NCBI GenBank assembly: GCA_017883405.1
Contig: JADGNO010000099.1
Coordinates: 1-40,372, forward strand
Reading direction: 5' to 3'
From: Occallatibacter sp.
GTDB lineage: Bacteria > Acidobacteriota > Terriglobia > Terriglobales > Acidobacteriaceae
DNA: 40,372 nucleotides
Below are positions 16,204 through 24,774 of the stretch, piece by piece. The position numbers and the translations under genes were made by a program. The notes beneath the pieces were generated by a model. It did not search any database and was not told the origin of the DNA. It saw only the letters and a program-made list of their open reading frames with translations. Position 1 is the first letter of the stretch; each line of letters begins with the position of its first letter.

Positions 16204-17229
16204 TTACGCGTTACCCAACACGATAGTATGCGGGCTCATCGGAATCGGATGTTTGCTGATTCCGGTGAAGCCTGCTTCTTTGTACATGGACGCTAGCTCG
16301 TCAAACGTGTAGGCATCGCCCGATTCAGTTGTGGTCAGCATGGTCATGGCAAATGCTGCCGGCATGGGCGGGGAAACACGGTCTTCATTGGGCACAAACT
16401 CGAGCGTGGCGGCGCGGCCCCCGGGCTTGAGTGCGGAACGTACCTTCTTGAGCAGGCCGACGTTGGTAGGAACGTCGAAATGGTGCAGGAAGTTGGTAAG
16501 CAGAACGGCATCGTACGGGCCGCCGAAATTCACTTCAAACGCGCTGCCCGGCAGCATATCGTAGCGGTCTTTAACACCGGCCTTCTCGGCATTCTCCAGC
16601 GCTACGCGCAGAACCGGCGCCCAATCCAGGCCCGTCACATGCGCCTGCGGATTCTGTTTGGCGATTTCAATGCCGAACAATCCGTGCCCAGCGGCGATGT
16701 CGAGAACCTTCATCGAGCCATTGTGGCCATTCAGCACAACCTGGCCGAGCGGGGCTGCAAGTGGAGCCATCATCGGTGCCATGGTTTGCGCAAACTGCAC
16801 CCATACCGGGTTGTCGGGCTCAACCGTGCCGGCGCCGGGCAAAGTGGTGCGGCCGCTGCGCACGATCTCAGCAAGGTGGTGGGTTGGCTCATGCAATGCG
16901 GCGTTACCAAGGAACTGCGCGATCGACGCCAGGCACGCGGGCGATCTCGGGTCAAGAAACGCAGCGCTGATGGGCGTGTGTTTGTAGCTCCCGTTATCTT
17001 TGGCAAGCACGCCATTGACGACCAGGAAATCGCAAAGGATTCGCGTGCCCCGTTCCGAAGCTTTGCAGTGGCGGGCAATTGAGGCCACATCCCCAGGACC
17101 TTCACCCACCGCACGAAATACGTCGAGATCGACTGCAGCTTTTAGAGCGGCGGTGCGCTGATAAGCCTGCATCATTTCGAATACCAGGCCCGGTGTTAGC
17201 GGAGCCTCTTGAGTGCTTGCAGAATGCAT
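16204..17229 (-). CDS. SAM-dependent O-methyltransferase-like protein
   Basis: A 341-residue class I methyltransferase of the plant-COMT-like (Methyltransf_2) type. The N-terminal winged-helix dimerisation domain (about 15-95: EMMQAYQRTAALKAAVDLDV, CKASERGTRILCDFLV) is followed by a Rossmann fold with the SAM loop VLDIAAGHGLFGIEIAK (174-190). Further motifs are VTGLDW, the acidic/polar DAVLLTNFLHHFD segment and LKPGGRAATLEFV. Proteins of this type methylate small hydroxylated compounds or take part in pigment and antibiotic synthesis; the His general base of plant enzymes is only loosely matched here by LHHF. The start at 17229 is well supported by GGAGGT at nine bases. It stands alone: 174 bases separate it from the upstream gene and a probable terminator follows. 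The substrate is unknown. Confidence 0.82.
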   Translation of the reverse strand: MHSASTQEAPLTPGLVFEMMQAYQRTAALKAAVDLDVFRAVGEGPGDVASIARHCKASERGTRILCDFLVVNGVLAKDNGSYKHTPISAAFLDPRSPACLASIAQFLGNAALHEPTHHLAEIVRSGRTTLPGAGTVEPDNPVWVQFAQTMAPMMAPLAAPLGQVVLNGHNGSMKVLDIAAGHGLFGIEIAKQNPQAHVTGLDWAPVLRVALENAEKAGVKDRYDMLPGSAFEVNFGGPYDAVLLTNFLHHFDVPTNVGLLKKVRSALKPGGRAATLEFVPNEDRVSPPMPAAFAMTMLTTTESGDAYTFDELASMYKEAGFTGISKHPIPMSPHTIVLGNA

Positions 17230-17403
17230 GATTCAACCTCCATTAGTTGTGTTGCGGTGAGTAATGGAACGAGCAGGTGTGGGGATTCGCCGGCTGAGGG
17301 GAATTCAAACGGCGCTCATTCGCCAAATGTCAGAAGCGTAACACAACGCCTTTATCGGATGGAAAATTCATTTTTAAAAGCTTACTGAACGAACCGATCC
17401 CGC

Positions 17404-18819
17404 TTAGATTGCCAGCAAAGCGACCGCAATTGTGGCCGCTCCAATCAGCAGGCTCATGCCATCGGTAAGCGCAAAAACAACCGGGTCCTCATGGAGCTTT
17501 CCACGAGAGGCCAGCAGCCAAACACGGCAAAGCCAGAGGATCATAAGCGGCACAATCAGCCACAGGAGCGTCGAATTGCGATAGAGAATCACGACGTCAC
17601 TGCCGCTGATGTAGTTGGCGAACACGAGGATTGCAGCGAAAGCGCTCGAGGTGCCAAATGCGCGTAACTGCTCGAGGTCGGCAAGAATGTATCCGCGCCC
17701 GTTCCTCGGAACGGAATTGCTGGCGTTCAGATTCTCCAGTTCGGCAAATCGTTTAGCAATGGCGAGCGAGAAGAACAAAAACACCGAAAATCCGCCCAGC
17801 CAGTGAGAGATATGTGAGCCCGTTGCGGAACTGCCGGCAAGTAGTCGCAGCGTATACAAGCCTGAAAGCACAAGCACGTCCACAATAGATATGCGCTTGA
17901 GGAACGTAGAGTAGCTGACGGTCGCGACGACATACAAAAGCAGCCATGCACTGAACGCGGCTGGCAGGTCGCGCGTGAGCACAAAAGCGAGCAGCAGAAA
18001 GAGCGCGGCTGCCGCAGCGCCGGTAACAGGCGAAAGATCGCCGGCCGCGAAAGGGCGCTTCCGTTTTTGATGGTGGTGGCGATCAGATTCAATGTCGAAC
18101 AAGTCGTTGACGATATACGTGCCGGAGGCGGACAGCGAGAAACTGCAGAATGCAAGCAGCCCGTCGATCAGGAGCTTGGCTGAAACCGAATGAGACAGCA
18201 AAAGCGGCACAAGCAGAAGCAGGTTCTTTGACCACTGGTGCGGACGCATGGCGCGGAAAAGAGCCGAAACAGAATGTCTGCGCTCACGAAATTCGATTAC
18301 CGGCCGAATCTTTCGCATGTGGAGCAACACACGCAACGCAATACTGGGATTCGCGACCATGGGCTCAGTTGAGACGGCTAGGAGCGGCAGGTCAGGCGTG
18401 CTGTTGCCAATGTAATCAAACTCACCGCGGCCGATATTCGAACGAAGGCACTCCAGCTTGTGGTTGCCGGTCAGGTTCAAGTCGCCGTCCGAGCCAAGCA
18501 CATCCTTGAAGATGCCCAGGTGCGCAGCCACGCGCTGCGCCAGCCCAATATTCGCGCCAGTGGCGAGATAGATTTCACGGCCTTGTTGGTGCTGTTGTTC
18601 CAGATAGCGAAGCAGCTTGCGATTATAGGGCAGATGAACCACATCAAGGGAAATCGCTTCGGTGACGAACGCCTTGAACGCCGCCTTGCCGCGCAGCAAC
18701 TGGCCCGGCAATGCGAGGAGCAGCGAAGGACGCTTGCGCGCCATCACCAGCAGCGAATCAACCAGCGTGTCGGACTTGACGAGGGTTCCATCCAGATCGA
18801 CGCAGAGAGGCCTGAGCAT
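17404..18819 (-). CDS. HAD phosphatase-UbiA prenyltransferase fusion (DPPR synthase-like)
   Basis: A two-domain, 471-residue membrane protein. The N-terminal HAD-like domain (about 1-180) has motif I CVDLDGTL (Asp8, Asp10), motif II LATGAN and a motif IV variant YIGNSTPDLP, where the usual Gly-Asp is Gly-Asn. The C-terminal UbiA domain (about 190-471) has MRPHQWSKN, the Mg-diphosphate motif NDLFDIESD with HHHQKRKRPFAAGDLSP, and eight or nine membrane spans. UbiA enzymes of this branch join polyprenyl phosphate to phosphoribosyl pyrophosphate, and a phosphatase then removes the 5-phosphate; the fusion could perform both steps, giving polyprenylphosphoryl ribose for envelope glycans. That role is inference. 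I chose the ATG at 18819. A TTG at 18858 preceded by GAGGTGAGG and a GTG at 18876 are alternatives. Confidence 0.83.
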   Translation of the reverse strand: MLRPLCVDLDGTLVKSDTLVDSLLVMARKRPSLLLALPGQLLRGKAAFKAFVTEAISLDVVHLPYNRKLLRYLEQQHQQGREIYLATGANIGLAQRVAAHLGIFKDVLGSDGDLNLTGNHKLECLRSNIGRGEFDYIGNSTPDLPLLAVSTEPMVANPSIALRVLLHMRKIRPVIEFRERRHSVSALFRAMRPHQWSKNLLLLVPLLLSHSVSAKLLIDGLLAFCSFSLSASGTYIVNDLFDIESDRHHHQKRKRPFAAGDLSPVTGAAAAALFLLLAFVLTRDLPAAFSAWLLLYVVATVSYSTFLKRISIVDVLVLSGLYTLRLLAGSSATGSHISHWLGGFSVFLFFSLAIAKRFAELENLNASNSVPRNGRGYILADLEQLRAFGTSSAFAAILVFANYISGSDVVILYRNSTLLWLIVPLMILWLCRVWLLASRGKLHEDPVVFALTDGMSLLIGAATIAVALLAI

Positions 18820-19259
18820 TATCTGAGTCGATTCCGCTGAAGATTCGATCTGGATCAACCCCTCACCTCGTCGCACTTCGGCTCTACCGGTTCAATTGAC
18901 GAGAACTGCTTCATCTCTAAAAACAGCTCTGTCTTCTATTTTGGCCTAAAAATACGAAAGGAGAGTGACAAATACTGCGAGGTTAGCGCAATCCTCTATC
19001 ACCAAATAGGGGGAGGGCGATCGAATCAAATCTGGAACTAGGCCAGACAATCATCCTGTCGGTTCAAAATCATTCGGCATAGTGATCATATGGAAATCCC
19101 AGCTATGAGTCTGCGGGCTCTCCAAGAAGTACGTTGCCCAGGCGGCTTCATCAAATCTACTTGAGCCATAACGCGGGCTTCAGAGCCCTCAAGCGAAATC
19201 CTGACCCTGAGTGAAGCGAAAGGGAAGGACCGCTGACTGATCTGGATATGATGGGAAAT
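18820..19259. other. Intergenic region, no gene seen
   Basis: About 440 bases between the HAD-UbiA gene and the tRNA gene. The only frames are very short and lack ribosome binding sites. The segment 18901-19000 is A/T-richer than its surroundings and may hold promoter elements for the HAD-UbiA gene. I cannot support anything more specific. Confidence 0.5.
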
Positions 19260-19335
19260 TGGTGGAGCTGAGCGGGATCGAACCGCTGGCCTCCTCGTTG
19301 CGAACGAGGCGCTCTCCCAGCTGAGCTACAGCCCC
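19260..19335 (-). tRNA. tRNA-Ala, anticodon CGC
   Basis: A complete 76-base cloverleaf with encoded 3' CCA. The acceptor stem pairs GGGGCTG with CAGCTCC (one G-U pair). The D arm is standard (AGCTCAGCTGGGAGAGC). The anticodon stem CCTCG/CGAGG holds loop TTCGCAA, giving anticodon CGC, which reads GCG. The T arm contains GGTTCGATCC. It stands alone, reading away from the HAD-UbiA gene's start and towards the small secreted-protein gene's 3' side. Confidence 0.97.
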
Positions 19336-19429
19336 ACGACTCTCTTTATCTTATCAGTGGGCGGACAATCGGGAAAGTGGCCCACCGGCCACCCTCAGCG
19401 AGTAGCCTCGCCTCGGCGAGCAACTCGCC

Positions 19430-19888
19430 TCAGCGGCTATAGGTAAACGTGGCGCAGCGAGTACTGGCATTGGCAAGCGCGTCAAAGGTGAATACTGGCT
19501 CGTCGAGACCGGAAAATAATGCCACTTGCAGATCGCGACCGGAAACAAATGTTGCCATCCATTGCACGCTCTCGGTGCCGCATAGTGTGTTCTTGTGCAG
19601 AAAGCGCCGTTCCGACGGAACGCTGAGGCGATAGAGATTACCTTTGACGCCGGAGTTGACGTCGGCATCGAACACTGCCGCCACCTCAGGGGTTTTCAGG
19701 ACGCGGATGGGCGCGATCGTGTACGGCATGAAATTTAAAATCACCGACGTCTCTGACAGCGTGATGTCGCCGGTGATGGACCGGGCGGTGGTGCTGGCGG
19801 CGCGCCAGTAGCCCTGGTCCTGTGCGTTCAGCGCAAGCGCACAAGCGAAGGTGAAAGCAAGGGCGGCAATAGTCGTTTTGAATTTCAT
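19430..19888 (-). CDS. Small secreted protein of unknown function
   Basis: A 152-residue protein I do not recognise. It starts at the ATG at 19888, with GGAAG a few bases upstream, and opens with a clear signal peptide (MKFKTTIAALAFTFACALAL, cleavage near LNA-QD). The mature part of about 130 residues is predicted beta-rich, with two Cys (in NTLCGTESVQW and STRCATFTY) that could form a disulfide. The pattern TGDITLSETSVILNF...YTIAPIRVL suggests a small sensor-like or binding beta sandwich. It lies downstream of rho on the same strand but is separated by the rho terminator, so it is probably transcribed on its own. Confidence 0.65.
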   Translation of the reverse strand: MKFKTTIAALAFTFACALALNAQDQGYWRAASTTARSITGDITLSETSVILNFMPYTIAPIRVLKTPEVAAVFDADVNSGVKGNLYRLSVPSERRFLHKNTLCGTESVQWMATFVSGRDLQVALFSGLDEPVFTFDALANASTRCATFTYSR

Positions 19889-19913
19889 ATTCTTCCGTCT
19901 TGATATCTCGATC

Positions 19914-19944
19914 AACAAACAAGGCCGGGGACGCATCCCCGGCC
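19914..19944 (-). terminator. Intrinsic terminator of rho
   Basis: On the minus strand GGCCGGGGA pairs perfectly with TCCCCGGCC across a four-base loop (TGCG), followed by TTGTTTGTT. It begins 52 bases after the rho stop. Confidence 0.88.
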
Positions 19945-19995
19945 CCACACCCAAGTGAACTAGCCACCTAGACCCACTTGGAAGCTTACGCTCGC

Positions 19996-21246
19996 TTAGA
20001 GCTGATTCATGTTGAGCAGGAACTCCGCATTATTACGGACCTTCTCAAGCCGGCTGATGAGTAGTTCCATCGCCTCAACAGGGGAGAGCGGATTGAGCAC
20101 CTTGCGGAGAACCCAGATGCGCGCCAGGTCTTCCTTGGGGATCAGCAGCTCTTCTTTACGCGTGCCGGAGCGCTGAATGTCGATGGCCGGGAAGACGCGC
20201 TTGTCGACCAGCTTGCGGTCGAGAATGATTTCCATATTGCCGGTGCCCTTGAACTCTTCGAAAATGACTTCGTCCATGCGCGAGCCGGTGTCGACGAGGG
20301 CGGTGGCGATGATGGTGAGCGAGCCGCCTTCTTCAATGTTGCGGGCCGCGCCAAAAAAGCGCTTGGGTCGCTGCAGCGCGTTGGAGTCAACACCGCCTGA
20401 GAGCACCTTGCCCGACGGAGGCACGATTGTGTTGTAGGCGCGGGCCAGTCGCGTAATCGAATCGAGCAGAATCACGACATCGCGTTTGTGCTCTACCAGG
20501 CGCTTGGCTTTTTCGATCACCATTTCAGCCACCTGTACGTGGCGGGCTGCCGGCTCGTCAAACGTGGAGCTGATGACTTCGCCCTTGACCGAGCGCTGCA
20601 TGTCGGTGACTTCTTCCGGGCGCTCATCGATGAGCAGAACAATCAGCACCACTTCAGGATGATTCGAAGTAATGGAGTTGGCGATAGACTGCAGCAGCAT
20701 CGTCTTGCCGGTACGCGGAGGAGCGACGATCAGGCCGCGCTGACCCTTGCCGACTGGCGTGAGCAGATCCATTACGCGGGCGCTCAGGCCCTCGCGCACG
20801 GTCTCCATTTTGATGCGCTCCTGCGGATAGAGCGGCGTCAGGTTGTCGAACAGAATCTTGTTCCGGGTCTCCTCGGGCGACTCAAAATTGATGGCCTCAA
20901 TCTTGACCAGCGCAAAATACTTTTCGCCTTCGTGCGGCGGGCGCACATTGCCGCTGATGGAGTCACCGGTCTTAAGGTCGAATTTGCGGATCTGAGAGGG
21001 CGACACATAAATGTCGTCGGGACCGGGAAGGTAGTTGTAGTCGGGAGAACGCAGAAATCCATAACCGTCAGGGAGGATCTCAAGAACGCCCTCGGCAAAG
21101 ATGTGGCCTTCCTTTTCGCTCTGTGCCTGGAGGATCTTGAAGATCAGGTCCTGCTTGCGAAGGCCGCTGGTCCCTTGGATTTCAAGGGTACGTGCAATGC
21201 GGCTCAGCTCTGTAATGTTCTTTTCTTTCAGTTCAGCGATGGTCAT
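19996..21246 (-). CDS. rho: Transcription termination factor Rho
   Basis: The hexameric RNA helicase that ends transcription at factor-dependent sites, 416 residues, usual length. The N-terminal RNA-binding region has a helical SAP-like part ([21 protein letters not shown], first residues) and the cold-shock-like primary site ([20 protein letters not shown], about 53-72). The motor domain has Walker A APPRTGKT (about 175-182), Walker [17 protein letters not shown], and the Q-loop/R-loop region [20 protein letters not shown]. No acidobacterial or actinobacterial type insertion is present between the domains. The ATG at 21246 is preferred, as AGGTGA lies five bases upstream; a GTG two codons earlier is possible. 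The upstream same-strand gene encodes a small omega-like protein. Confidence 0.97.
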   Translation of the reverse strand: MTIAELKEKNITELSRIARTLEIQGTSGLRKQDLIFKILQAQSEKEGHIFAEGVLEILPDGYGFLRSPDYNYLPGPDDIYVSPSQIRKFDLKTGDSISGNVRPPHEGEKYFALVKIEAINFESPEETRNKILFDNLTPLYPQERIKMETVREGLSARVMDLLTPVGKGQRGLIVAPPRTGKTMLLQSIANSITSNHPEVVLIVLLIDERPEEVTDMQRSVKGEVISSTFDEPAARHVQVAEMVIEKAKRLVEHKRDVVILLDSITRLARAYNTIVPPSGKVLSGGVDSNALQRPKRFFGAARNIEEGGSLTIIATALVDTGSRMDEVIFEEFKGTGNMEIILDRKLVDKRVFPAIDIQRSGTRKEELLIPKEDLARIWVLRKVLNPLSPVEAMELLISRLEKVRNNAEFLLNMNQL

Positions 21247-21384
21247 GTTCACCTGCGAGGCGGGATGTTAGTGAAGGGATGTGGGAGGGGGAAGAGCTCC
21301 AGAGAAAGAACGGAAGAAACAGAATACAACCAGCGCAACACCTTCTGCAGCAACTCTCGGGCCCAGAAGTATTGGAACGCCGGG

Positions 21385-21413
21385 GAAACCCACCGCCCTT
21401 TCGGACGGTTTCT
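21385..21413 (-). promoter_or_regulatory. Leader hairpin with GAAA tetraloop upstream of rho
   Basis: On the minus strand GAAACC/GGTTTC can close an inner GTCC-GAAA-GGGC hairpin; an alternative pairing ACCGTCC/GGGCGGT is mutually exclusive with the outer helix. It lies about 140 bases before the rho start. rho leaders are known to be autoregulated in other bacteria, so a regulatory role is possible but not shown. Confidence 0.35.
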
Positions 21414-21460
21414 CTTACATTCGTTATCTTACTACTTTACAACTCCCTGAAATGACGCCG

Positions 21461-21682
21461 TTAAGCTGCACGGCGCCTTTCAACCGGCTGGGCCGCGGGA
21501 GCGCTTAGGCTGCCCAGGGTACCAGGGTTGGTGGTTTGAAAGCGGCCAAGAACTTCGTTAGTCGTATCTTGCAGCCGTGTGCTCGGCTTGTGCAGCTTGC
21601 GCGTTGCCTTGCTTGCCAGTTGGCAGAGCTGGTAGCGATTAGCCACATGGTTCAGTGCTCCAAAAACTAAATCAGAACGCAT
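21461..21682 (-). CDS. Small conserved-looking protein, possible RNA polymerase omega subunit
   Basis: A 73-residue protein. The ATG at 21682 is strongly supported by AAGGAG seven bases upstream. The first 50 residues look conserved and structured: MRSDLVFGALNHVANRYQLC, then QLASKATRKLHKPSTRLQ and DTTNEVLGRF. The stretch NRYxLCQLASKATRKLH resembles the core helix pattern of RpoZ (NRFxLxxxAAKRArqL), and the length fits omega. The tail is Ala/Pro/Arg-rich and probably disordered. Its position just upstream of rho on the same strand suits a transcription protein. The match is by eye only; an unrelated small acidobacterial protein is the alternative. Confidence 0.55.
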   Translation of the reverse strand: MRSDLVFGALNHVANRYQLCQLASKATRKLHKPSTRLQDTTNEVLGRFQTTNPGTLGSLSAPAAQPVERRRAA

Positions 21683-22261
21683 TGAAATCTCCTTGTAAAT
21701 TTTCAACTGTCCGGCACTTTTATCGAGCCATTGCCGGTGCAGGGCGGGGTAGCCAATTCAGCGAGGACCGCCCCAAATTACTACTTCATTTCTTAGACGC
21801 AATAACTTCGCGTCCAGTTCAAAATCTTCACGCACTTTCGCGCGGCAAGATTCTAGCCGTTTGCCTTATGGGTAAAAACAGGTGGCAGAACTGAGAGTCC
21901 GAGTGCCCGGTGTTCCATTCCCGGTATACTTTCCGAACACACTGGGAGTTTCATCGAGAAAGATGACTCACTAGATATGATGCGGAAAATTACCTACCGG
22001 CGCACAAAATCTTCAATCTGCGAACTGCCCTATTTGGATGGCTTCAATGAATGTATAACGGCATTGGGTCAAGGTCAACAAATTTTTAGTACCCAATCCG
22101 GTACAATGGTCAGACTTAAGGAATCCAAGTAAGTCGTTTATTGTAAATAGGTTGAGATATTCATTCCTCGCTTTTCTTCACCGGAAACTCCGTGTAAAGA
22201 GGTTACCTGCGGAATCATACCCCTAAAGGAATCAAGTCGGTAATTTCCCTTGCCGGGCAAG
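21683..22261. other. Intergenic region, possible promoter elements only
   Basis: About 580 bases without a supported gene. On the minus strand TTGACC (22073-22078) and TATACA (22052-22057) lie 15 bases apart, a short but possible promoter for the omega-like gene. On the plus strand GTACC/GGTAC with a six-base loop sits next to a TACAAT (22090-22107). Nothing else stands out, and the frames here are short and lack ribosome sites. Confidence 0.4.
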
Positions 22262-22468
22262 TCAGAAAGGGCGGCCGTCCGGGTCGCGAAGTACAGGCTG
22301 GCCGTCGTCACTGCCCGAGAAAGCCCGCGCCTTCCCGGCACGGCTCCCGGGGCCAAGAAAAAGCGTATCCAGCCGGAAAACTACGGCTATCCCTAACAAA
22401 ATACAAGGAATTGCATAGAGGGTGGTCTCCCATCCAGCGCTCAGGATCGGATCAATCGATGTGGGCAT
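22262..22468 (-). CDS. Small single-span membrane protein
   Basis: A 68-residue protein of unknown function. AGAGGT precedes the ATG at 22468 at normal spacing. Residues 16-33 (TTLYAIPCILLGIAVVFRL) form one membrane helix, followed by a polar tail with GPGSRAGKARAFSGSDDGQP and a final DPDGRPF. The Gly/Asp-rich end (LRDPDGRPF) looks like a conserved C-terminal signature more than chance coding. It lies between the ComM gene and the omega-like gene, on the same strand, with 95 bases to the end of ComM. Codon composition is like its neighbours. Confidence 0.55.
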   Translation of the reverse strand: MPTSIDPILSAGWETTLYAIPCILLGIAVVFRLDTLFLGPGSRAGKARAFSGSDDGQPVLRDPDGRPF

Positions 22469-22563
22469 GCGTAACCTCTATTAGCCTGGTTATCGGCCGA
22501 ATTGAGAGAATCCTCAGATTTCAGGGGTAATTAATTGGCTTTTTTTAAAAAATCCAATCACGC

Positions 22564-24123
22564 TTACGCCCAATAGCTGCGATCGAGCGTTCGGTATTGG
22601 ATGGCCTCGGCCAAATGCGGCACGGCCAGGTTTTCGGCCCCTTCGAGATCGGCGATGGTGCGGGCTACTTTAAGGATGCGGTCGTGTGCGCGGGCGGTCA
22701 GCCCCTGCTGCTGCATGGCGCGTTCCAACAGCCGTTCGGCGTCGGCGCCCAGTTCGCAGTGGACACGAATCTGTCGCGTGGTCATCTGCGCGTTGGCATA
22801 AATTTTTTCTCCAGCCTTTTTAAATCGTTTGCGCTGGTGCTCGCGCGCGCCCATCACGCGATCGCGAATCTGCCTTGAGCCCTCGGCCGCTGCTCCGCCG
22901 CGAAGCTCCTTGTACTGCACCGCCGGCACTTCAATATGGATGTCGATGCGGTCAAGCAGGGGTCCGGAAATTTTGGCCACGTAGCGCTGGATCATTGGCG
23001 GCGTGCACATGCATTCGCGCGATTTGTCATTGAAGTATCCGCAAGGGCAGGGATTCATGGCGGCTGCCAGCATAAAGCGGGCCGGAAAGCTGAGCGACAT
23101 GGATGCGCGCGCAATCGTCACGGTGTGATCTTCAAGCGGCTGCCGCATAACCTCAAGCACGTTGCGCGGAAACTCCGGCAGCTCATCCAGAAAGAGCAAT
23201 CCGTTGTGCGCCAGTGAAACTTCGCCTGGCCGCGGAATGATGCCGCCGCCGATTAAGCCCGCGTCGGAGATGGTGTGGTGCGGAGCACGGTACGGTCGTT
23301 GCGAAACCAGTCCGGCGGCAGAGTCCAGCACTCCTGCAACCGAGTGAATCTTCGTAGTCTCGAGCGCTTCTTCAAAAGTGAGGGGCGCCAAAATCGACGG
23401 CAGCCGCTTGGCCAGCATGGTCTTGCCGGAACCCGGCGGTCCGATCATCAGAATGTTGTGTCCGCCGGCCGCGGCAACTTCAAGTGCACGCTTGGCGGTC
23501 TGCTGGCCGCGAACATCGCAAAAGTCAACCGTAAAATGCTGCAGCTCGCCGAGCAGTTGCTCCGTATTTACGCGAAACGCTTCGCGCTGCACTACGTTCA
23601 TCAGCGAGTTGTTAAGCAGATCGATGACATCCGTCAGAGTCGATACAGGATAAACATTGACGCCTTCGACTACTGCGGCCTCAGCAGCATTCGCCGCCGG
23701 CAATATCAGGTTTGGAATTTTCTTTTCGCGCGCCAAAATGGCAACCGGCAACATGCCGGGAATGGGGCGCACGCTGCCGTCGAGACCAAGCTCACCCACC
23801 AGCAGAAAATTGCTCAAATCGCTCACGCGCAGAGCGCCGTAAGCGCCGAGGATGCCGACTGCGATGGGAAGATCGAATCCCGAGCCTTCCTTCTTCAGGT
23901 CGGCCGGCGCAAGATTGATGGTGATGAATGTGGGCGGAATGGTATAGCCGGAATTCTTGATGGCAGCGCGCACGCGATCGCGGCTCTCACGAACTGCAGC
24001 ATCGGGTAGACCGACGGTGTGAAAGATATCTTTATCTGTAACGGCCCCACTGTAGTCCACCTCAACATCGATGAGGTTGGCGTCAATACCGTAGACGGCC
24101 GCGCTAAGAGCTTTAAAGAGCAT
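22564..24123 (-). CDS. comM: ComM/YifB-family Mg-chelatase-like AAA+ ATPase
   Basis: A 519-residue hexameric AAA+ helicase-type ATPase; ComM promotes branch migration during natural transformation and homologous recombination in the cytoplasm. The N-terminal ChlI-like Lon-protease-fold domain (about 20-140: [39 protein letters not shown]) precedes the ATPase core with Walker A GPPGSGKT (228-235), Walker [12 protein letters not shown] and sensor [10 protein letters not shown] Cys cluster ([18 protein letters not shown]) is the zinc-like motif usual for this family. A C-terminal Mg-chelatase domain ([18 protein letters not shown]) ends the protein. It is full length. It is the first gene of the minus-strand block; a repeat-bearing gap separates it from the divergent DinB gene. 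Confidence 0.95.
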   Translation of the reverse strand: MLFKALSAAVYGIDANLIDVEVDYSGAVTDKDIFHTVGLPDAAVRESRDRVRAAIKNSGYTIPPTFITINLAPADLKKEGSGFDLPIAVGILGAYGALRVSDLSNFLLVGELGLDGSVRPIPGMLPVAILAREKKIPNLILPAANAAEAAVVEGVNVYPVSTLTDVIDLLNNSLMNVVQREAFRVNTEQLLGELQHFTVDFCDVRGQQTAKRALEVAAAGGHNILMIGPPGSGKTMLAKRLPSILAPLTFEEALETTKIHSVAGVLDSAAGLVSQRPYRAPHHTISDAGLIGGGIIPRPGEVSLAHNGLLFLDELPEFPRNVLEVMRQPLEDHTVTIARASMSLSFPARFMLAAAMNPCPCGYFNDKSRECMCTPPMIQRYVAKISGPLLDRIDIHIEVPAVQYKELRGGAAAEGSRQIRDRVMGAREHQRKRFKKAGEKIYANAQMTTRQIRVHCELGADAERLLERAMQQQGLTARAHDRILKVARTIADLEGAENLAVPHLAEAIQYRTLDRSYWA

Positions 24124-24199
24124 GGCGGTTAATTTGCAGCGAGTGTACCAGAAGATAGCGAACAGTGGTCAGTGACGGGTGAACAGAAGAAGACGGGGT

Positions 24200-24227
24200 T
24201 CAGGGATCAGGTGTCAGGGATCAGAGT
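24200..24227. repeat. Degenerate heptamer tandem repeat (TCAGNNN)
   Basis: Four consecutive seven-base units, TCAGGGA, TCAGGTG, TCAGGGA and TCAGAGT, lie in the gap between the divergent comM and DinB-like genes. The 11-mer TCAGGGATCAG thus occurs twice with a 14-base period. A weaker pair (CAGTGGT, CAGTGAC) lies about 35 bases upstream. Confidence 0.75.
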
Positions 24228-24251
24228 TCCGATCGCATGAAGGGGAGATTT

Positions 24252-24746
24252 ATGGACGAGCAACGAAGGATGTTAAGGCATTTCCTTGCTGCACTGGCTT
24301 ACCGGACGCAAAAAGCTTTGCGCGGTGCTTCGCCGGAGTTCGCAAACTTTAGTGCGGGCGGCAAGGTGCGCACGCCGCTTGAACTCGTTCGCCACATGGA
24401 TAGCGTACTTGGTTACGCACGTACCTTCATCACCGGTGGAAGCTATCGTCCGCCGCAGACCGATCAGCTCGCCGAAGCGATGGTAAATTTCCATCGAGTG
24501 GTGGAAGACTTCGCTCGTCATCTTGAAGCGGGATCGGAGATGCATGGCATCACGCCGGAGGTTTTGCTGCAGGGACCGTTCTCCGACGCCATGACCCATG
24601 CCGGGCAGTTGGCCATGCTGCGCAGGCTGGCAGGGGATCCTGTTCCGCCGGAAAATTTTATCTACGCCACCATCTCGCCAGACAACCTCGGCCCCAATCA
24701 GCCCATGCCCGTCAGCCCCGACGCGGTTTGGCCTGAGAAACCATGA
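24252..24746 (+). CDS. DinB-like four-helix protein
   Basis: A 164-residue helical protein of the DinB/YfiT-like superfamily, in which three conserved His often bind a metal; members are thiol transferases, hydrolases or uncharacterised. The start at 24252 has AAGGGGAG five bases upstream and is preferred over the ATG at 24237. His residues are in ELVRHMDSVL, EMHG and MTHAGQLAMLRRL, matching the three-His arrangement. The C-terminus ENFIYATISPDNLGPNQP is typical of a DinB-like subgroup frequent in soil bacteria. It is 28 bases upstream of sdaA and is probably co-transcribed with it, but no functional link is evident. Confidence 0.75.
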   Translation: MDEQRRMLRHFLAALAYRTQKALRGASPEFANFSAGGKVRTPLELVRHMDSVLGYARTFITGGSYRPPQTDQLAEAMVNFHRVVEDFARHLEAGSEMHGITPEVLLQGPFSDAMTHAGQLAMLRRLAGDPVPPENFIYATISPDNLGPNQPMPVSPDAVWPEKP

Positions 24747-24774
24747 GGGCTGATAGAGGAATAGAATCTTTGGC

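Noticed and set aside
19084..19165. Short frame starting ATGGAAATCCCAGC in the gap before the tRNA gene
   Set aside because: No ribosome binding site, only about 25 codons, and no conserved features.
19395..19440. Palindrome around CTCGCC/GGCGAG as a terminator of the small secreted-protein gene
   Set aside because: The hairpin is good, but it starts inside the gene's last codons and no T run follows on the minus strand.
20488..21450. 320-codon plus-strand frame opposite rho
   Set aside because: Complete antisense shadow of rho with no recognisable domain.
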